NCBI RefSeq assembly: GCF_010183535.1
Contig: NC_071333.1
Coordinates: 6,446,587-6,510,586, forward strand
Direction of reading: 5' to 3'
Source of the DNA: Caenorhabditis remanei
Taxonomy: Eukaryota > Nematoda > Chromadorea > Rhabditida > Rhabditidae
Length of the DNA: 64,000 nt
Translations under genes and position numbers: made by a program
Notes under the pieces: model-generated
Databases searched by the model: none
Seen by the model: the letters and a program-made list of their open reading frames with translations, nothing else
What the model was told of the DNA's origin: nothing
Shown: positions 48,062 through 59,957 of the stretch, one piece after another
Layout: each line of letters begins with the position of its first letter
How positions within the stretch are numbered: position 1 is the first letter of the stretch

Positions 48062-51000
48062 TGAGAATCTGAAAATTTGAAAAACTTTGGATGAAAAAAA
48101 TTAAAGTATGGAGAATTAATGACGTGTTCATATTCAAAATTAAAGACACAAATATCAAAAAAAGAAGTGGCAACTTGTTATATTCTTGATAGATATGAAA
48201 AATTACAAATTAGAACAACACAAACATCTATATTTAAAAGTTTTCTAAACTTAAGGTTTCACAGTATTATCATTTGTTTCAGGTTCAAAGGGGTTTGATG
48301 ACTATGAGATATTTTACTTGTACACACTTATACAAAACACATTAATGAAAATGAAACTTCTTCTATTTCAATCTATTTTCTGACTGATGAACCTTTACAG
48401 TACTGTATCTTTTCATTACACTTTTCTCAATTCAATGAAATCAACCGGATAAGAAAACGTGTGAAAACGGCGGAAATAAGGAGGAAGAGATAGAAATAGT
48501 AACAGTATAGTGTTGTGACTCTAACTTGCGGAAAGTGATTGATGACAAAACTATTCAGTTTTGCTTTCAAACAGGTATATATGAATGTTAGAAATAAGGT
48601 TTTTAAATTGAAGAAAGTTATCCAGAATAGTTGAAAGTAAACTATATAGAATTGCTAACATTGTATTTGTTAGACAAGATAGTAAAAAAGACAGAAACAT
48701 GAGTCAGAGATTCCGAAATACCCTTTTTTGTAGCAATAGTCTAGATGGATAGTAGCGTACAAGCATTTTAAAAAACTTGGTTAAGTTTTTTCTTATTTCT
48801 TGACATGAACAGTTGACTTGTGTTTATGGTGGAATTAGAAGAAGCTGGCAGTTTGCTCAGCAAACACTCGGAGAACAAAAAAAAAGTTTGACCTTCTTTT
48901 CTTATAGAAGAAGCAACACCCAAAAAATGCTCATGAAGTGAAATTGAGAACTTTCTTCTCGACTTTTTTGTTTGCCGTCTTTTTCGTTTTCATATTATTC
49001 CATGAAAAATAAAATGACTATCTTACTGTAGGATGACGTTGTTTGTATATATTTGTTTTTTAGACTAAGACTTTGAGTCAAAACATTTGAAGTTTGTCAC
49101 TCTGGAAGCTGAATGTCAATAAATTGTTTGCACAACTGATTTGCCTCCGGTGGAAATAATTATAATCTCTTCATTTAATTTATGAAATGAAAACTGAAGA
49201 ATAATACTAATACTATGGTGTCCAGCCGATAAGAAATGAGTAGAGACAGAAAATGTATATGAAACATTGGCAAACTTGAAGAACAGTTTTTTTTCAAAAA
49301 CTATAAAATACAGTTGATGGCTTGACTCTTGGCAGAGAATAAAGAAAAGGCACGAAAAAAGAAAACCAAACACTGTGACCTCTCTTCTTCTCCTTCAACT
49401 TCAACCCCACAACTGTTGGTATGACAAATATTAGAGGGAAGATACCAACATAGGTTTCTAACTTGACTATTTTTTACTATCCGATATAATAGTCTGGAAT
49501 AGGCAAAAAAAAAGCAAGTCACTTTTTCTTCCACTAGAATAACTCGCCTAATAGGATAATAGTAGGATCCGCTGTAATTATCGTTTTTGTTCATATTAGT
49601 ATAGGCATGAACGAATTCGCACTTTTTGTGCGATCCCACCTTCTATGCGGAATTCAGTCTGGATTTTTGACCGTATGGATGACTAGTCTATTCTCACCAT
49701 TTCTTCACTTTGGGTGGTTTAAAAAGCACTTCACGAATTTTAAGCTTTACAAGGCGTTAAGAAAAAAAAACCAAGAAAACCTGATAAGACGGCGGTAAGG
49801 AGCGTAAAGAAATAGGGTTAGAGTGGTTAGTGTAGTGACTAAACAGTCATGAAAAAGAGCAATAAACTTTTTGAGCAGAGAAAAAAGTAAGAGAAAACGC
49901 TTTCGGATCCTATCATGCCGAAAGAAGTCATTGGACCCATCTCGGAATCCCATACATACCAAATGGGGCTCATGAATAACAACAACTTTTATGGTTTGTT
50001 GTAGTGGTGGTTTTAAAAGAGACAAGAAGAGCAATGAAGAAGATACGAAGAGGAAGCTGAGGGAAAGCTATGAAATTGAAAACAACATGAAATACTCAAA
50101 TTGAGTAGTAGTAGAAATATCTTCTTCTAGGAGTACGGTAGTTTTAGCCTTGTTCAATATTGTGACACCCAGTTAACGACCTTAATGAGAACTGTCATTA
50201 AGTGTTCAAATCGGCTGGTAATATCCTTCTGCACACTTTTAACAAAACGAGTGTCCAATAAAGGGGCGGAATAAATATGCCAGCTGGACCACCTGCGGCG
50301 AAGGAGACGAACAGCCGAGATGACGGCAAGTGAAAATAGGAATTGAAAACGGACGACGGTATTGAATTGAGAATATGGGATAGAAGGGAAACAGAAGAAA
50401 AAAGGAATAGGGAACGGATCACATTTCAATCTGACAAGTTGGATTAAAAGAACGCTTAAGCATAGGAAGAGCGCCCGGGCGGGTACTTGAGAAAAGGGTG
50501 TGTTTTGAGAGAGGATTGGCAGCCAAAAGCACAAAAGCATCAAAGCATCACCTAAAACTCCCTAAAAACTCTACGATCAAAAGCGTAGATAATACCAGAA
50601 CTAGCAATCTGATGCGCGTCTCTCGAACTTTTTATGTCTAATCCCATGGAATCTGACAGATTTCAATTCTATCTGTTGAAAAGAGAAGAAGGTTTTGGGT
50701 TAGAGGGTTAGTTAGACTCAAAGAAAGCTAGACTTGCGTCAAATCATGACAATTGAATTGGTGGAAAAAGGCAAAGGGACAGATAGCACTCGGAGCAAAT
50801 TTCTCCTTTTTTTTGAAAAAAAAACGGAAAAAGGGTATTATGGCCCTAAGGTTTACGAGGTTTTTCCGTTATTCAAAGTGGGTACTGATGATTTGAAAAG
50901 GGTACAGGTACTGGCATAAAAACCGATTGAGTTCTTTACATCAAATGTGATGGTTATTACTATTACACTGCCGAGCATAGTACAGCGTTAAGTAAAGAGC

Positions 51001-54000
51001 ACAGTTATGGACGTTATGAACCACAAAAGCGTCTACCTAAAAATCCGTTCCACGGTTAACCCTGGATGATACTTTTTATTCCTGTTAAATGTTCAATGAG
51101 GGTATAAAATGCAAATTTTTCTCTCAATGAAAATAGGAAGTGCCATACGCGTTCAAAAACGAATGAGACATCTGTCTGCAATATGTCCGGACAATTGACA
51201 GACTCCCCCACGCGCATCACCATCTGCGAACGCTTATCAAGCATAAAAAATCAGCGTATTATTCAAACGAAAAATGGTGACCTGCGCAGTTGGTAACATT
51301 GGAGAAATATTAGTCAGCAGCTTCTATGAAGGTTACATGTTTTACGCGGCGAAAAATGAAAGAAAAACAGAAAAGAACGTGCGTACAGTCTGAGAAATGT
51401 CCTTCGAACCAATTTTTCTTTTTAACAGGTAGAACAACACCGCGGTGTATAATTCAAAAACGTAGAAAATGTTTCTTAATAATTCAAACGAAGTTAGAAG
51501 ATGAAAAGTCCGAAAAATGAACATTCTGTCTGGAGGGAAGTGAGAAAGAGACCCGATGGCGGAGGTCATCAGTGTTTGAGAAGAATGAAAAATTACATTT
51601 GAATACGAGTCGGTCGTCTGTGCCCTCTGAGGGTCTTTTGTGGCCAAAAGATACACTCCGAAACCACACTCTTTTTTGGTTACTTCTTGGTTTTGTCTAC
51701 CGAAAAAAAAGTAGAATAGAAAAAATTCTAGAAACCTCGACGGATATCAATCTTGAAGCGTTCCGGAAGGCAGATCGAACAACATTTGTTGCGTCGTCTC
51801 TTGACACCCTGTGCCGCATTACATTGAGAGGTATAAAATATGTGAGGGTAGCACCGAACGGATATATGTGAGGAAATGAGAAATGATTGTTTTCCGATGA
51901 GATATTCAAGCGGGTCCTTCAAAATCTAAATTACTTTTTCTTCCAAAAAAGAACCAAAAAACACCAATTCAAGATCATATATTTGAAATAGGCAACGCCC
52001 GATGACAAAGAAGGCATGGGTCGTTTGAATTTAATGTGATTGGCTTGTTTTGAAATATCCCTTATTTGCTAGGGTTAGGTAACAAATTAGACATTTTTTG
52101 CATTTATTCGCTGATTTTTGTTTTATAGACCGTTTGCACTGAACACGGTAAAATAAATGTTCTGGTACCAACTTGATTCTGATAACCGTAATAGTACTAA
52201 TCAAGATAGCGGCATACTCATGCAAATTACAATGGAATTATTGACAGACGTGCCGTCTCAATAGAGATTGTGCAGAAAGGGAACAGAGCATCGGGTGTGA
52301 TCAAAAAGGGGAAGAACACATATAAGATGGCAATAAAAATGTTGGTTTGGATTAACTACGATTTGAGGAGTAGTATCATGGAATCATGGCCTAGAATCGG
52401 AGAACCCTTCCGATAAAATTAGTTCATAAATTTCGAGACGCGCGGGAAGGAGTGGTCCTGAGAGGTCGAGTATGACAACATACGAACCGAACGATTGAGC
52501 GGGAAAAGGAAGAGAAGAGGTTTGATGTAGAAACGACGTGTCATAATTCTTTTGGTCAATATAGTCAAGAGCTTGTATGGTGCTCAACCTCTCATAACAC
52601 CTTTAGTATTATGTACTATCTATGAAATGTCATTGGTTAAAAAGAGAAATGGTCAAGTTTATTGTTTTCAAGTTGATAGTCGATGAATGTTCAATATTGC
52701 GGCTGAACAAAACTTAATTTGTAAAAAATATCTGTATATGGGGCAAGATGGCAAAAAACAGGTTGCTAGCGTCTTCCTTCCAACAAAATAGACATTTTAA
52801 TAGATATTTTCTCACTTCTCGGAACCAGAATAGGTGTTATAATGAAAGATACTTGGCAGAATGGACACCTATCGGCAGAAAAGAAAATAACCACAAAGCA
52901 ATCATAAAACAACAGCTGACAAACCCCGAAGGATGTGCGGAAAAGATATTTAGGATCGGTGTGGCGGGTAGAAGAAGGGGTCATTTGCAATTTGGTGGTG
53001 GAAGTGCGGTTTTCTTTAGTCATGGCGGGCGACGACAGCAGTTAAGGGGCACCCATTGGGTAGAACATAAATATTTTTGCAACAGAAAAAAGGGAGACGG
53101 ATTATAACACAAAAAAGAGATGGTCATTTTACGAGTGACCTGGCTTTGAGTTATGAAGACGGACGGGAGTTAGTGAAGTAATTCGTTTTTTGGTCTTGAG
53201 ATTTGTACACTTGAGAGAAATGAGTAAACAATGCGTTTTTGTTTTGAAACCAAAAATAGAGATTGGTGGTTATTTTTGAATGAGGTTTTATGAATAAAAT
53301 GTTAGGAAAAATGAAAATAAACATATTCTGTCCAAAGGTGACTCAGCGCACGTCTACAGAATATGAGATTTCAACACTGAAATCGGATAAGATGCATCCA
53401 CTGGCGGAAAAGTCTTCAGATCAAACTGAAGATATAGGTTATATTCATATGCGTATCACTCACAACAACACATCGGGAAAGTGACAATTGATAAGCATTC
53501 TGCATTTGTGAGGTGTCGATCCTACTAACTATCCTCATTGTCAATAACAGAATGCGCCAGTGGTGTGTTGGACCACCTGCCTACCGCCTGGCGAAGTGTT
53601 GCCCACACCAAAGCAGACGGCTATGATATCCAATTAGTCAATTAGTGAAAGGTGTCACTTTTTATTCGAGTGAGAGGAGGAGAATGAGATAATCTCGTAT
53701 AGCAAATGACCGGCGATCGGATAACAATTATGATGAAAGTTTATAAACATTCTCAAAAGTTATGTAATCCAATTAAACTACAGGTCAAACTAAGCAGAAT
53801 GGAAACTCCAAGATGTAGAACTTCTCATATTTTTCTATTGAGAAGATGACTACTTGGGAACTAACGACATAACGTAACAAAGAAGTCTTCAACTCAAAAT
53901 TTCGGCGTTCGGAAAGAAAAAAATAATGATGGGAATAGGGACATTTCGAAATTACACCCCCCCCCCCCCCACACAACGGTAGTTACGTGATGTCCTTGTG

Positions 54001-54997
54001 TTTTTATCCTCTTGGACAACGCAATTGTGTAACTTTGGATTTGATTTGAAAAGAGATTGAATCGTCAAAAACACAACAGAAGAGAAGGAAGGAAAGGCTA
54101 AGAACGAAAAAAGAACAATTCGATGTGAGGCAAAGGATTCGCAATTGAAACAATAGTCTCATCTCTGGACAGATGGATGACGGGGAGAGGCCAGAAGATA
54201 ATAGAGAGCTGCAGAGAGATAAAAAACTATAAAAAAGTTCAGGCATCTGCTGGTCAAATGATTTTTTCTTGGTTCTACAATTATTCATCGCCCAGATCTT
54301 CAAAAAACAGAAAAAAAACTCCGAGTGCCACATGTAAGTTCTCATATGATAAGTTAAAAGTTGGGCACCTGCTAGTGAAGGAAATTTGATAGCTCTTTGA
54401 AATTGATACGCGGAACAAGCGTAAAACAAGAGGAAAGAAAGTAGAAACTTTCGAAGAAAAAATTGAAAATAAACATAGCATAAAAAAGGAGAAAGAAAAA
54501 CAAAGTAAACAAAATCTCTTCACACCTACTCACGGCTTCAGACTTCTTAAGAAAGTGCTAGATTTGCATATGCTGATGGTGGCCCACCAATTAGTGAAGA
54601 AACACTTTTCTCTCAAAAGACCCATAAAATCATCACATGTGAGAAATTTTCATGGAAAAGGGACCCTCTTCTCTTCCGGATCTCCAACCCAATATCTTTC
54701 ACTTGCCACTATCAAATCATTTTCAAATCAGAATGATTATCGAATACTTTACACTTGAGAGAAATTGAAAAGATGTGCCACCATCAAATGATATACATTG
54801 CTTCTGCCGGGCACCACATAATTCAATTGACACGATTTTTGAGTCAGTGTGTTGTGTTGTGTTGTCAGTGTGTATGTGGTCCTTTGCGAATAAAAAATGA
54901 GGGCATTCTTTGTCGGATGAGATGAAATAAAATGAAACGGGGATGAGAATGCAAGCAAGTAGAAAAAAAAGAAAAGAACAAGAGCGTGGATCTGATT
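48062..54997. other. Gene-poor 7-kb region
   Basis: No exon with paired splice signals and conserved-looking sequence was found on either strand. The longest open frames (for example 50154-50543 minus and 52748-53107 plus) have biased composition and no splice context. The region probably contains upstream control sequence of the 204-aa gene and any undetected non-coding RNA. Confidence 0.35.
53957..53970 (+). repeat. Mononucleotide C14 (G14) tract
   Basis: Fourteen consecutive C on the plus strand lie inside the gene-poor region. On the other strand this is a G14 run able to form a G-quadruplex. Confidence 0.9.
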
Positions 54998-57339
54998 TCA
55001 TTTGAAAAGCGGGGTGGTCTCGTCATCGTCAACAGGCGATTTGAGAAATGCTTTCTTCAAAACATAAATCAGGTAGAATATAATGAGGGCCACCACGACG
55101 ATAAGTGCGTAAAACCACCATTTTGAGGAAACGTCGAACGATGATGATTCATTGGTTTGGTGTGGAAGAATTACGGGACCCGGATACATTGGGTACCTTC
55201 CGGTTATATTGAGTAGTTGCTTCTGGAAAAAACATGATGTGTGAGTCAGAGCGAACAAGTAACAAAAAAATGATGCGTGAAAAATGAAATTTGAGAAAGG
55301 CGTCAAAACGTTAGGGCGCCCAACGTACCTGTCTTGTCACCTCTCTGTCAAACGCCGTCATATTGATGAACCAGAAGTTGACGTCTGCTTCGTGAAACCT
55401 TTCTTCCATTTTTGGACCGACCCCTGTCTCAGTATTAACTTCAATAGCATAATAATTCATTCTTGCAGGGTCAAGAGGTTCCCACACTGAAATTAATAGA
55501 CGATAAATATCGAAAAGTTGAAAAAATAATAACTCACTCGGTGATGGTACTCCGTATTTAGTAAAGTTTACAATCAACCTAGAATAGAATTTGTCCACGA
55601 GATCCATGTCGGGTGTATGATAGTCTTCTCGGTGAGTGCCGACGAACCACTGCATATCGGATACGTGACTTGATGGTCTTTGACTGGATAAGAAACACAA
55701 ATTTAAAGCATTGCTATTTGAAACTCACTTTGATTGAAACAGATAAACCTTTCCTCCAGCATTCACCTGAGCAGCGGCATACGTTGCAGTCGAAACATAA
55801 ATGCCTTGAGTGAATGATTCGGCTACTGTGCCGTCTGAAACAAAACTACATAGGGTCTCAAATCATTGAGAACCACATACTTGGAGCATTGTCATGATAG
55901 TCGTCAAATTTGTTTGCTACTTCATATGGATTCTCCCAATCCATAAAACTGCCTGCAATAGATGGGTTTTCTTTTTCTCTCCATGGCCACCCAAGCTCAT
56001 CGATTGTGTTTCCAACCATCATTTCGCGAGTCTAAAAGATATCAGTTCTTTTGAATTTCTCATATTTAAATATACCACGGCGTTTGCTTTGAAATGAGCA
56101 ATACTTTCATCAAGATGCATAAACGGTTCGCCTGCCAAGAAATTCCAAAAGTACAAGTGATCGTGTTCCATTTCCCTCTGCATCAAAATCAACTCATGAC
56201 TATTTTTCCTTCTCAAGCATGCCACGATTTCTTCGTCATTAGTCTCATTCTGTTTGAAACACTGAAAATATAATTTCACTACCTGTGATAGATAAATAGT
56301 TCTTCACCAACCCCTACTCTATTGGCGAAATCATAACAATTTTTGATAAGCAATTCAGGCATGTCGTAGGACGGTACAGCACTGATAACAACAACTCGCT
56401 GTATGAGTTGATGGTTGGGATCGATCAACCTATGTTTTATCAGTTGTTTGCAACATTGAAAAAGAGTATATACCGACTAAAGGCAAAGACCATTGAAATA
56501 TGGCCACCAGCTGAGTGTCCCATCAGATTGATGTCATTTGGATGGCCACCAAAATGGGAGATCTCTTGATGGATAAAATGAAGAGCGTGCTTACAATCTG
56601 GTGCAAGAAATTTGAATGCAAGATTGAGATAAACCGACAATTACCATGAATTCCAAGATTATGAGGAACAAGATTGTCATTCCCAAAGAAAAGTAATCCA
56701 AAAATTCCCATCCTGTAAGCGGGGATGATGAACACAATGTCTGAAAACAAAATCATAATTGTGTTTTTCCATCAAACTTCAATGAATAACAAACCATTTT
56801 GTACATATCTCTCTAATATAAAAGTGTCATTGAACTGAATTGCAGAACCTGAATTGATTCCTCCTCCGTGAATATATATCAAAGTTTTACACTTTTTTGA
56901 AATCTGAATTAATGTTTTAGCAGATTTGATTACAAAAAATTCAGACGTACCAAACAATTTTCATTTGTGAATACATTCAAATACAAACAATCTTCACTCA
57001 TAGGCAAATAATTTGTTGGAGTTTCTTTTGAGGCGTTACTCATGCATGCCGGGCTATATTCCCTAGCGTCTCGGATATCATCATATGGTTCTGGCCATTC
57101 CGCATAACTAAAGCGAAGTCTTCCTAACGGTGGTTTGGCAAATGGTACATTCTAAGAAACAGAAGAATCCGAATCGGAACATATCAGTGTCTTACCTTGA
57201 ACATATGTTGGTCCCTATTGACTGTTTTACCTTCTAACTTCCCATAGCTAGTCGTTACCACCCTCTGACCAATTGTAGAAGATATAAGAAAACATAATAA
57301 GAATATGGAAACAGTACAATAAAATCTGAAGCTAATCAT
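54998..57339 (-). CDS. Type-B carboxylesterase with C-terminal membrane anchor, 587 aa
   Basis: Twelve exons join in phase: 57339-57196, 57151-56951, 56903-56795, 56740-56645, 56597-56474, 56429-56312, 56261-56076, 56031-55881, 55834-55729, 55683-55538, 55486-55329 and 55222-54998. The protein has a signal peptide (FYCTVSIFLLCFLISSTIG), then NVPFAKPPLGRLRF, SEDCLYLNVF and the oxyanion motif YIHGGG. The nucleophile is Ser212 in GHSAGG, with Glu338 in NTIDEL and His418 in SSHVSDMQWF as the other triad members. A single TM segment starts at WWFYALIVVVALIIF (about 549-570), followed by a short acidic cytosolic tail. The esterase domain should be extracellular or luminal. It is the best-preserved member of the three-gene array. 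An alternative upstream ATG at 57435 would bury the signal peptide and is less likely. Confidence 0.9.
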
Positions 57340-58911
57340 TCTCAATAAGTTAGACTGGTGATGACCAACAGTTTTTGTCTGCAAACATTGGACATAAGAA
57401 GACAAATGTTGCCATTTATTGTTGACACTTGGCAAAGCATTTCCATTTCTGAGACAGTAATATAAAATGTAGAGTGATTTATTAATAATGAGAAATTAGT
57501 GGTTTACATTCATCAGATTTTGATTTTTTGAGAAACTTGAATAACAAAAAGAACATAACACAAAATATTATTGTAGCTGCGTAGAACCATCATTGCTTAT
57601 ACAACCGAAAGTTTTCATTTGATAACTGCAGTTCTTTGGAACGCTTCGACCCACCTGTCATTTTTTTCTAAAAAACTGAAATTCATTTAATTTTTTGTAT
57701 GTAGATACCTGTTCACTAATATTTCTGTCTAACTGAACCATATCGTTCAACCAAAATTCCACAATTTTTCTATTGAAGTTGTCTTCCATTTTTGGAGTTA
57801 TTCCTAACTCGGTATCAAGCTTCAAGTAGTTCATTCTCATTGGATCATATTTCGGCTATACTGAAAAAAAACAGCTTTCAAACATCATTCGCAGCAACAA
57901 ATTTGTTTTACAAGGTGATGGACATCCATATTTTGTGAAGTTCACCAAAAATTTTGAATAAAAAGAATCTAAGAGGTCCATGTCCGGATAATGAACAACT
58001 TCTCGATGAAGTCCAATGAAATATTGCATATCAGTCACATGAGCACTGAATGGTTTCTGTGTTGTTTCAAACACATATACATCTGCACCAGCGTTCACCA
58101 TTGCTTTCGAATAGGTAGCTGTAGAGACAAAAACTGCTGATGAATCATGTTTCATGAATATTCCAGCTGAAAAAGCATTTAAAAAAGTGAACACAATGCA
58201 TGACCAACTCTGATTCATCACTATATTATCAAAATACTTGTACACAGCCGTAGGATTTTCTAAATCCAAGAAATGCCCCGCAATGTAGGGATCAGCAAAA
58301 ACAAATTCATGCTCTGTAGTACCAAACAGCAGACTTCTGGACTGAAATTTTTTCATATTCAAACATTGGATTCTTACATACCGGGGTAGTTTTCTTAAAC
58401 TCTGAAAGTTTACCACCAAGGTCCATGAACGGAGCTCCTTTTATTATGCGAGTGAAATTCTTCCCATCCTCATCTGTCATCTGAATTTGCATTTTGAGTA
58501 TGTCCATCGCATTCATGTTTCTCATACAGTTCAGAACAGGAGCCAGATCAAAGTCCGTCAAATTTCCAGAAAAACACTGCAATTATAAGTTATTTATTAG
58601 ATAAAAATGTTGTTGATCACACCCCAAGTTTCTTTGAAATGAAAAGCGAGCTTTCAACAGCTAATTCCTCGTAACCGAAATCTCCAGGCGCACTCAGTCC
58701 AATTATTTGTTGAAATAGTTTCATTTCCGGGTCGATTAAACTTAAAATACTACGTGCAGCGTCTAGCAATTAGAAGAAAAGACTTACTGAGAGAATCCTA
58801 AAGCTTCAATCATGGTCCCACCTGTTGAGTGCCCCATTATAGTCACGCCATTTGGGTCTCCACCAAAATTTGCGATTTCAGTATTAACATATTCAAGAGC
58901 TCGGACAGCAT

Positions 58912-58962
58912 CGAAAAATAGAATGCAAGTATGCCGAGTGCTTTTTAAAGAAACAAGCTTAC
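58912..58962 (-). other. Retained former intron (51 nt, in frame)
   Basis: The left paralogue has an intron at the equivalent position. Here the donor GTAAGC is intact but the expected TTTTTCAG reads TTTTTCG. The 51-nt interval is free of stops and reads in frame, adding 17 residues after LLVF. Confidence 0.6.
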
Positions 58963-59309
58963 CAAAAACCAATAGATTTTCTTTCAATTGATTGTTTCGG
59001 CCAAAATACAATTGTCCAAACACACCAAGGCGGAATGCCGGTATAGTGAAAACTATGTCTTCACTTACATATCTTTCCAAAATGAAGTCATCAGGAAACA
59101 TAATCGCTGAATTCGAATGAAATCCACCGCCATGATAATAAACTATAACTGGACATTTTTTGACCTAAAGCATTGAGATTAACATTTTGTGCATGAAATT
59201 CAGAAGAATAACCAAACATCTTTCGCTTGAAAATATATTAATGTAAAGACAATCTTCACTTGCAACTTCGTTAGGTCTTCTCTTACTTTGTTTACTCATG
59301 CATGCAGCA

Positions 59310-59354
59310 CTGAAACTCAAAGAATCATTTATGTGAACAAATATATTAACTTGC
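59310..59354 (-). other. GC-AG intron in the middle esterase
   Basis: The donor is AG/GCAAGT, a perfect consensus except for C at position 2, and the acceptor is TTTCAG. Splicing joins NYS to AACMSK in frame, matching the uninterrupted sequence of the left paralogue. Confidence 0.6.
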
Positions 59355-59637
59355 CTGTAGTTTGATGCATCTCTTATACCGTTCCATGTGTCTGGAACTT
59401 CTGGAAGTTCAAATCGCAGTTTTCCAAGGGGCGGTTTTGCAAATGGAACACTCTTTCAAAACATTATCTAAAAAGATACACCAAGAAGAGACTCACTTTG
59501 AAAGTGTATTTGTGATTCTTGTCTTCAGACCAAACAGTTGATCCTTCCAATGTGCCATAACTTGTTTTCACCAGTTTCGAATCAGAAAGTTCTATCAATG
59601 ACAATAGTAAACACACGAACTGTGTTCTTGGTATCAT

Positions 59638-59957
59638 TTTGTGAAGTGATTAAATGGCTCAACCAAAATAATGTGTCTCTGAACTGTTACAGAAACCTGG
59701 CAACATTTAATTTTCAATTATTGATTGATAAATGTGCAACGTTGTTGTTATAACTCTTATCAGTGCAATATTGCATGTTTGGCATTTTCATTCGGTTTGG
59801 GTCGTGGAAAATTGAGAGAATATTACATATTTTCGAGGTTACTTTTTTACCATAGAATTGAATATTACAAACGTTTTTTTTTGTATTTTCATGTTTTAAG
59901 TTTTTGAAATTGTGACAAAATTTTTAGACCAAATTCAATTTCCTTGGCTTTCGAAAG
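59638..59957. promoter_or_regulatory. Short divergent promoter region
   Basis: Only about 320 nt separate the start of the middle esterase (minus) from the start of the AT-hook gene (plus), so their promoters overlap or are shared. No specific site was recognised. Confidence 0.4.

Larger units (their letters stand above)
57482..59637 (-). pseudogene. Type-B carboxylesterase paralogue with nonsense and splice-site damage
   Basis: Homologous along its length to the copy on its left. Inferred exons: 59637-59497, 59452-59355, 59309-59213, 59164-58788, 58740-58623, 58576-58382, 58341-58209, 58166-57912, 57860-57709 and 57667-57482. The signal peptide, YYHGGG, nucleophile motif GHSTGG, acidic site (GTTEHEF) and His site (SAHVTDMQYF) remain. 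Damage includes an in-frame TAG at 57858-57856 where the neighbours have Trp, an in-frame TGA at 57592-57590 in place of the first Trp of the anchor's WWFY, a missing acceptor AG near 58913, and weak acceptors at 59453 and 58741. The frame downstream of both stops is still open through a recognisable TM segment and tail, ending at 57482. Translation to the TAG gives 472 residues; a truncated soluble esterase is an alternative to a pseudogene. Confidence 0.75.

Noticed and set aside
52748..53107. 119-residue plus-strand open frame in the gene-poor region
   Set aside because: Composition is erratic, there is no domain, signal peptide or splice context, and it is not obviously conserved.
57340..57435. 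Upstream ATG extending the left esterase
   Set aside because: It would place about 30 hydrophilic residues before an otherwise ideal signal peptide.
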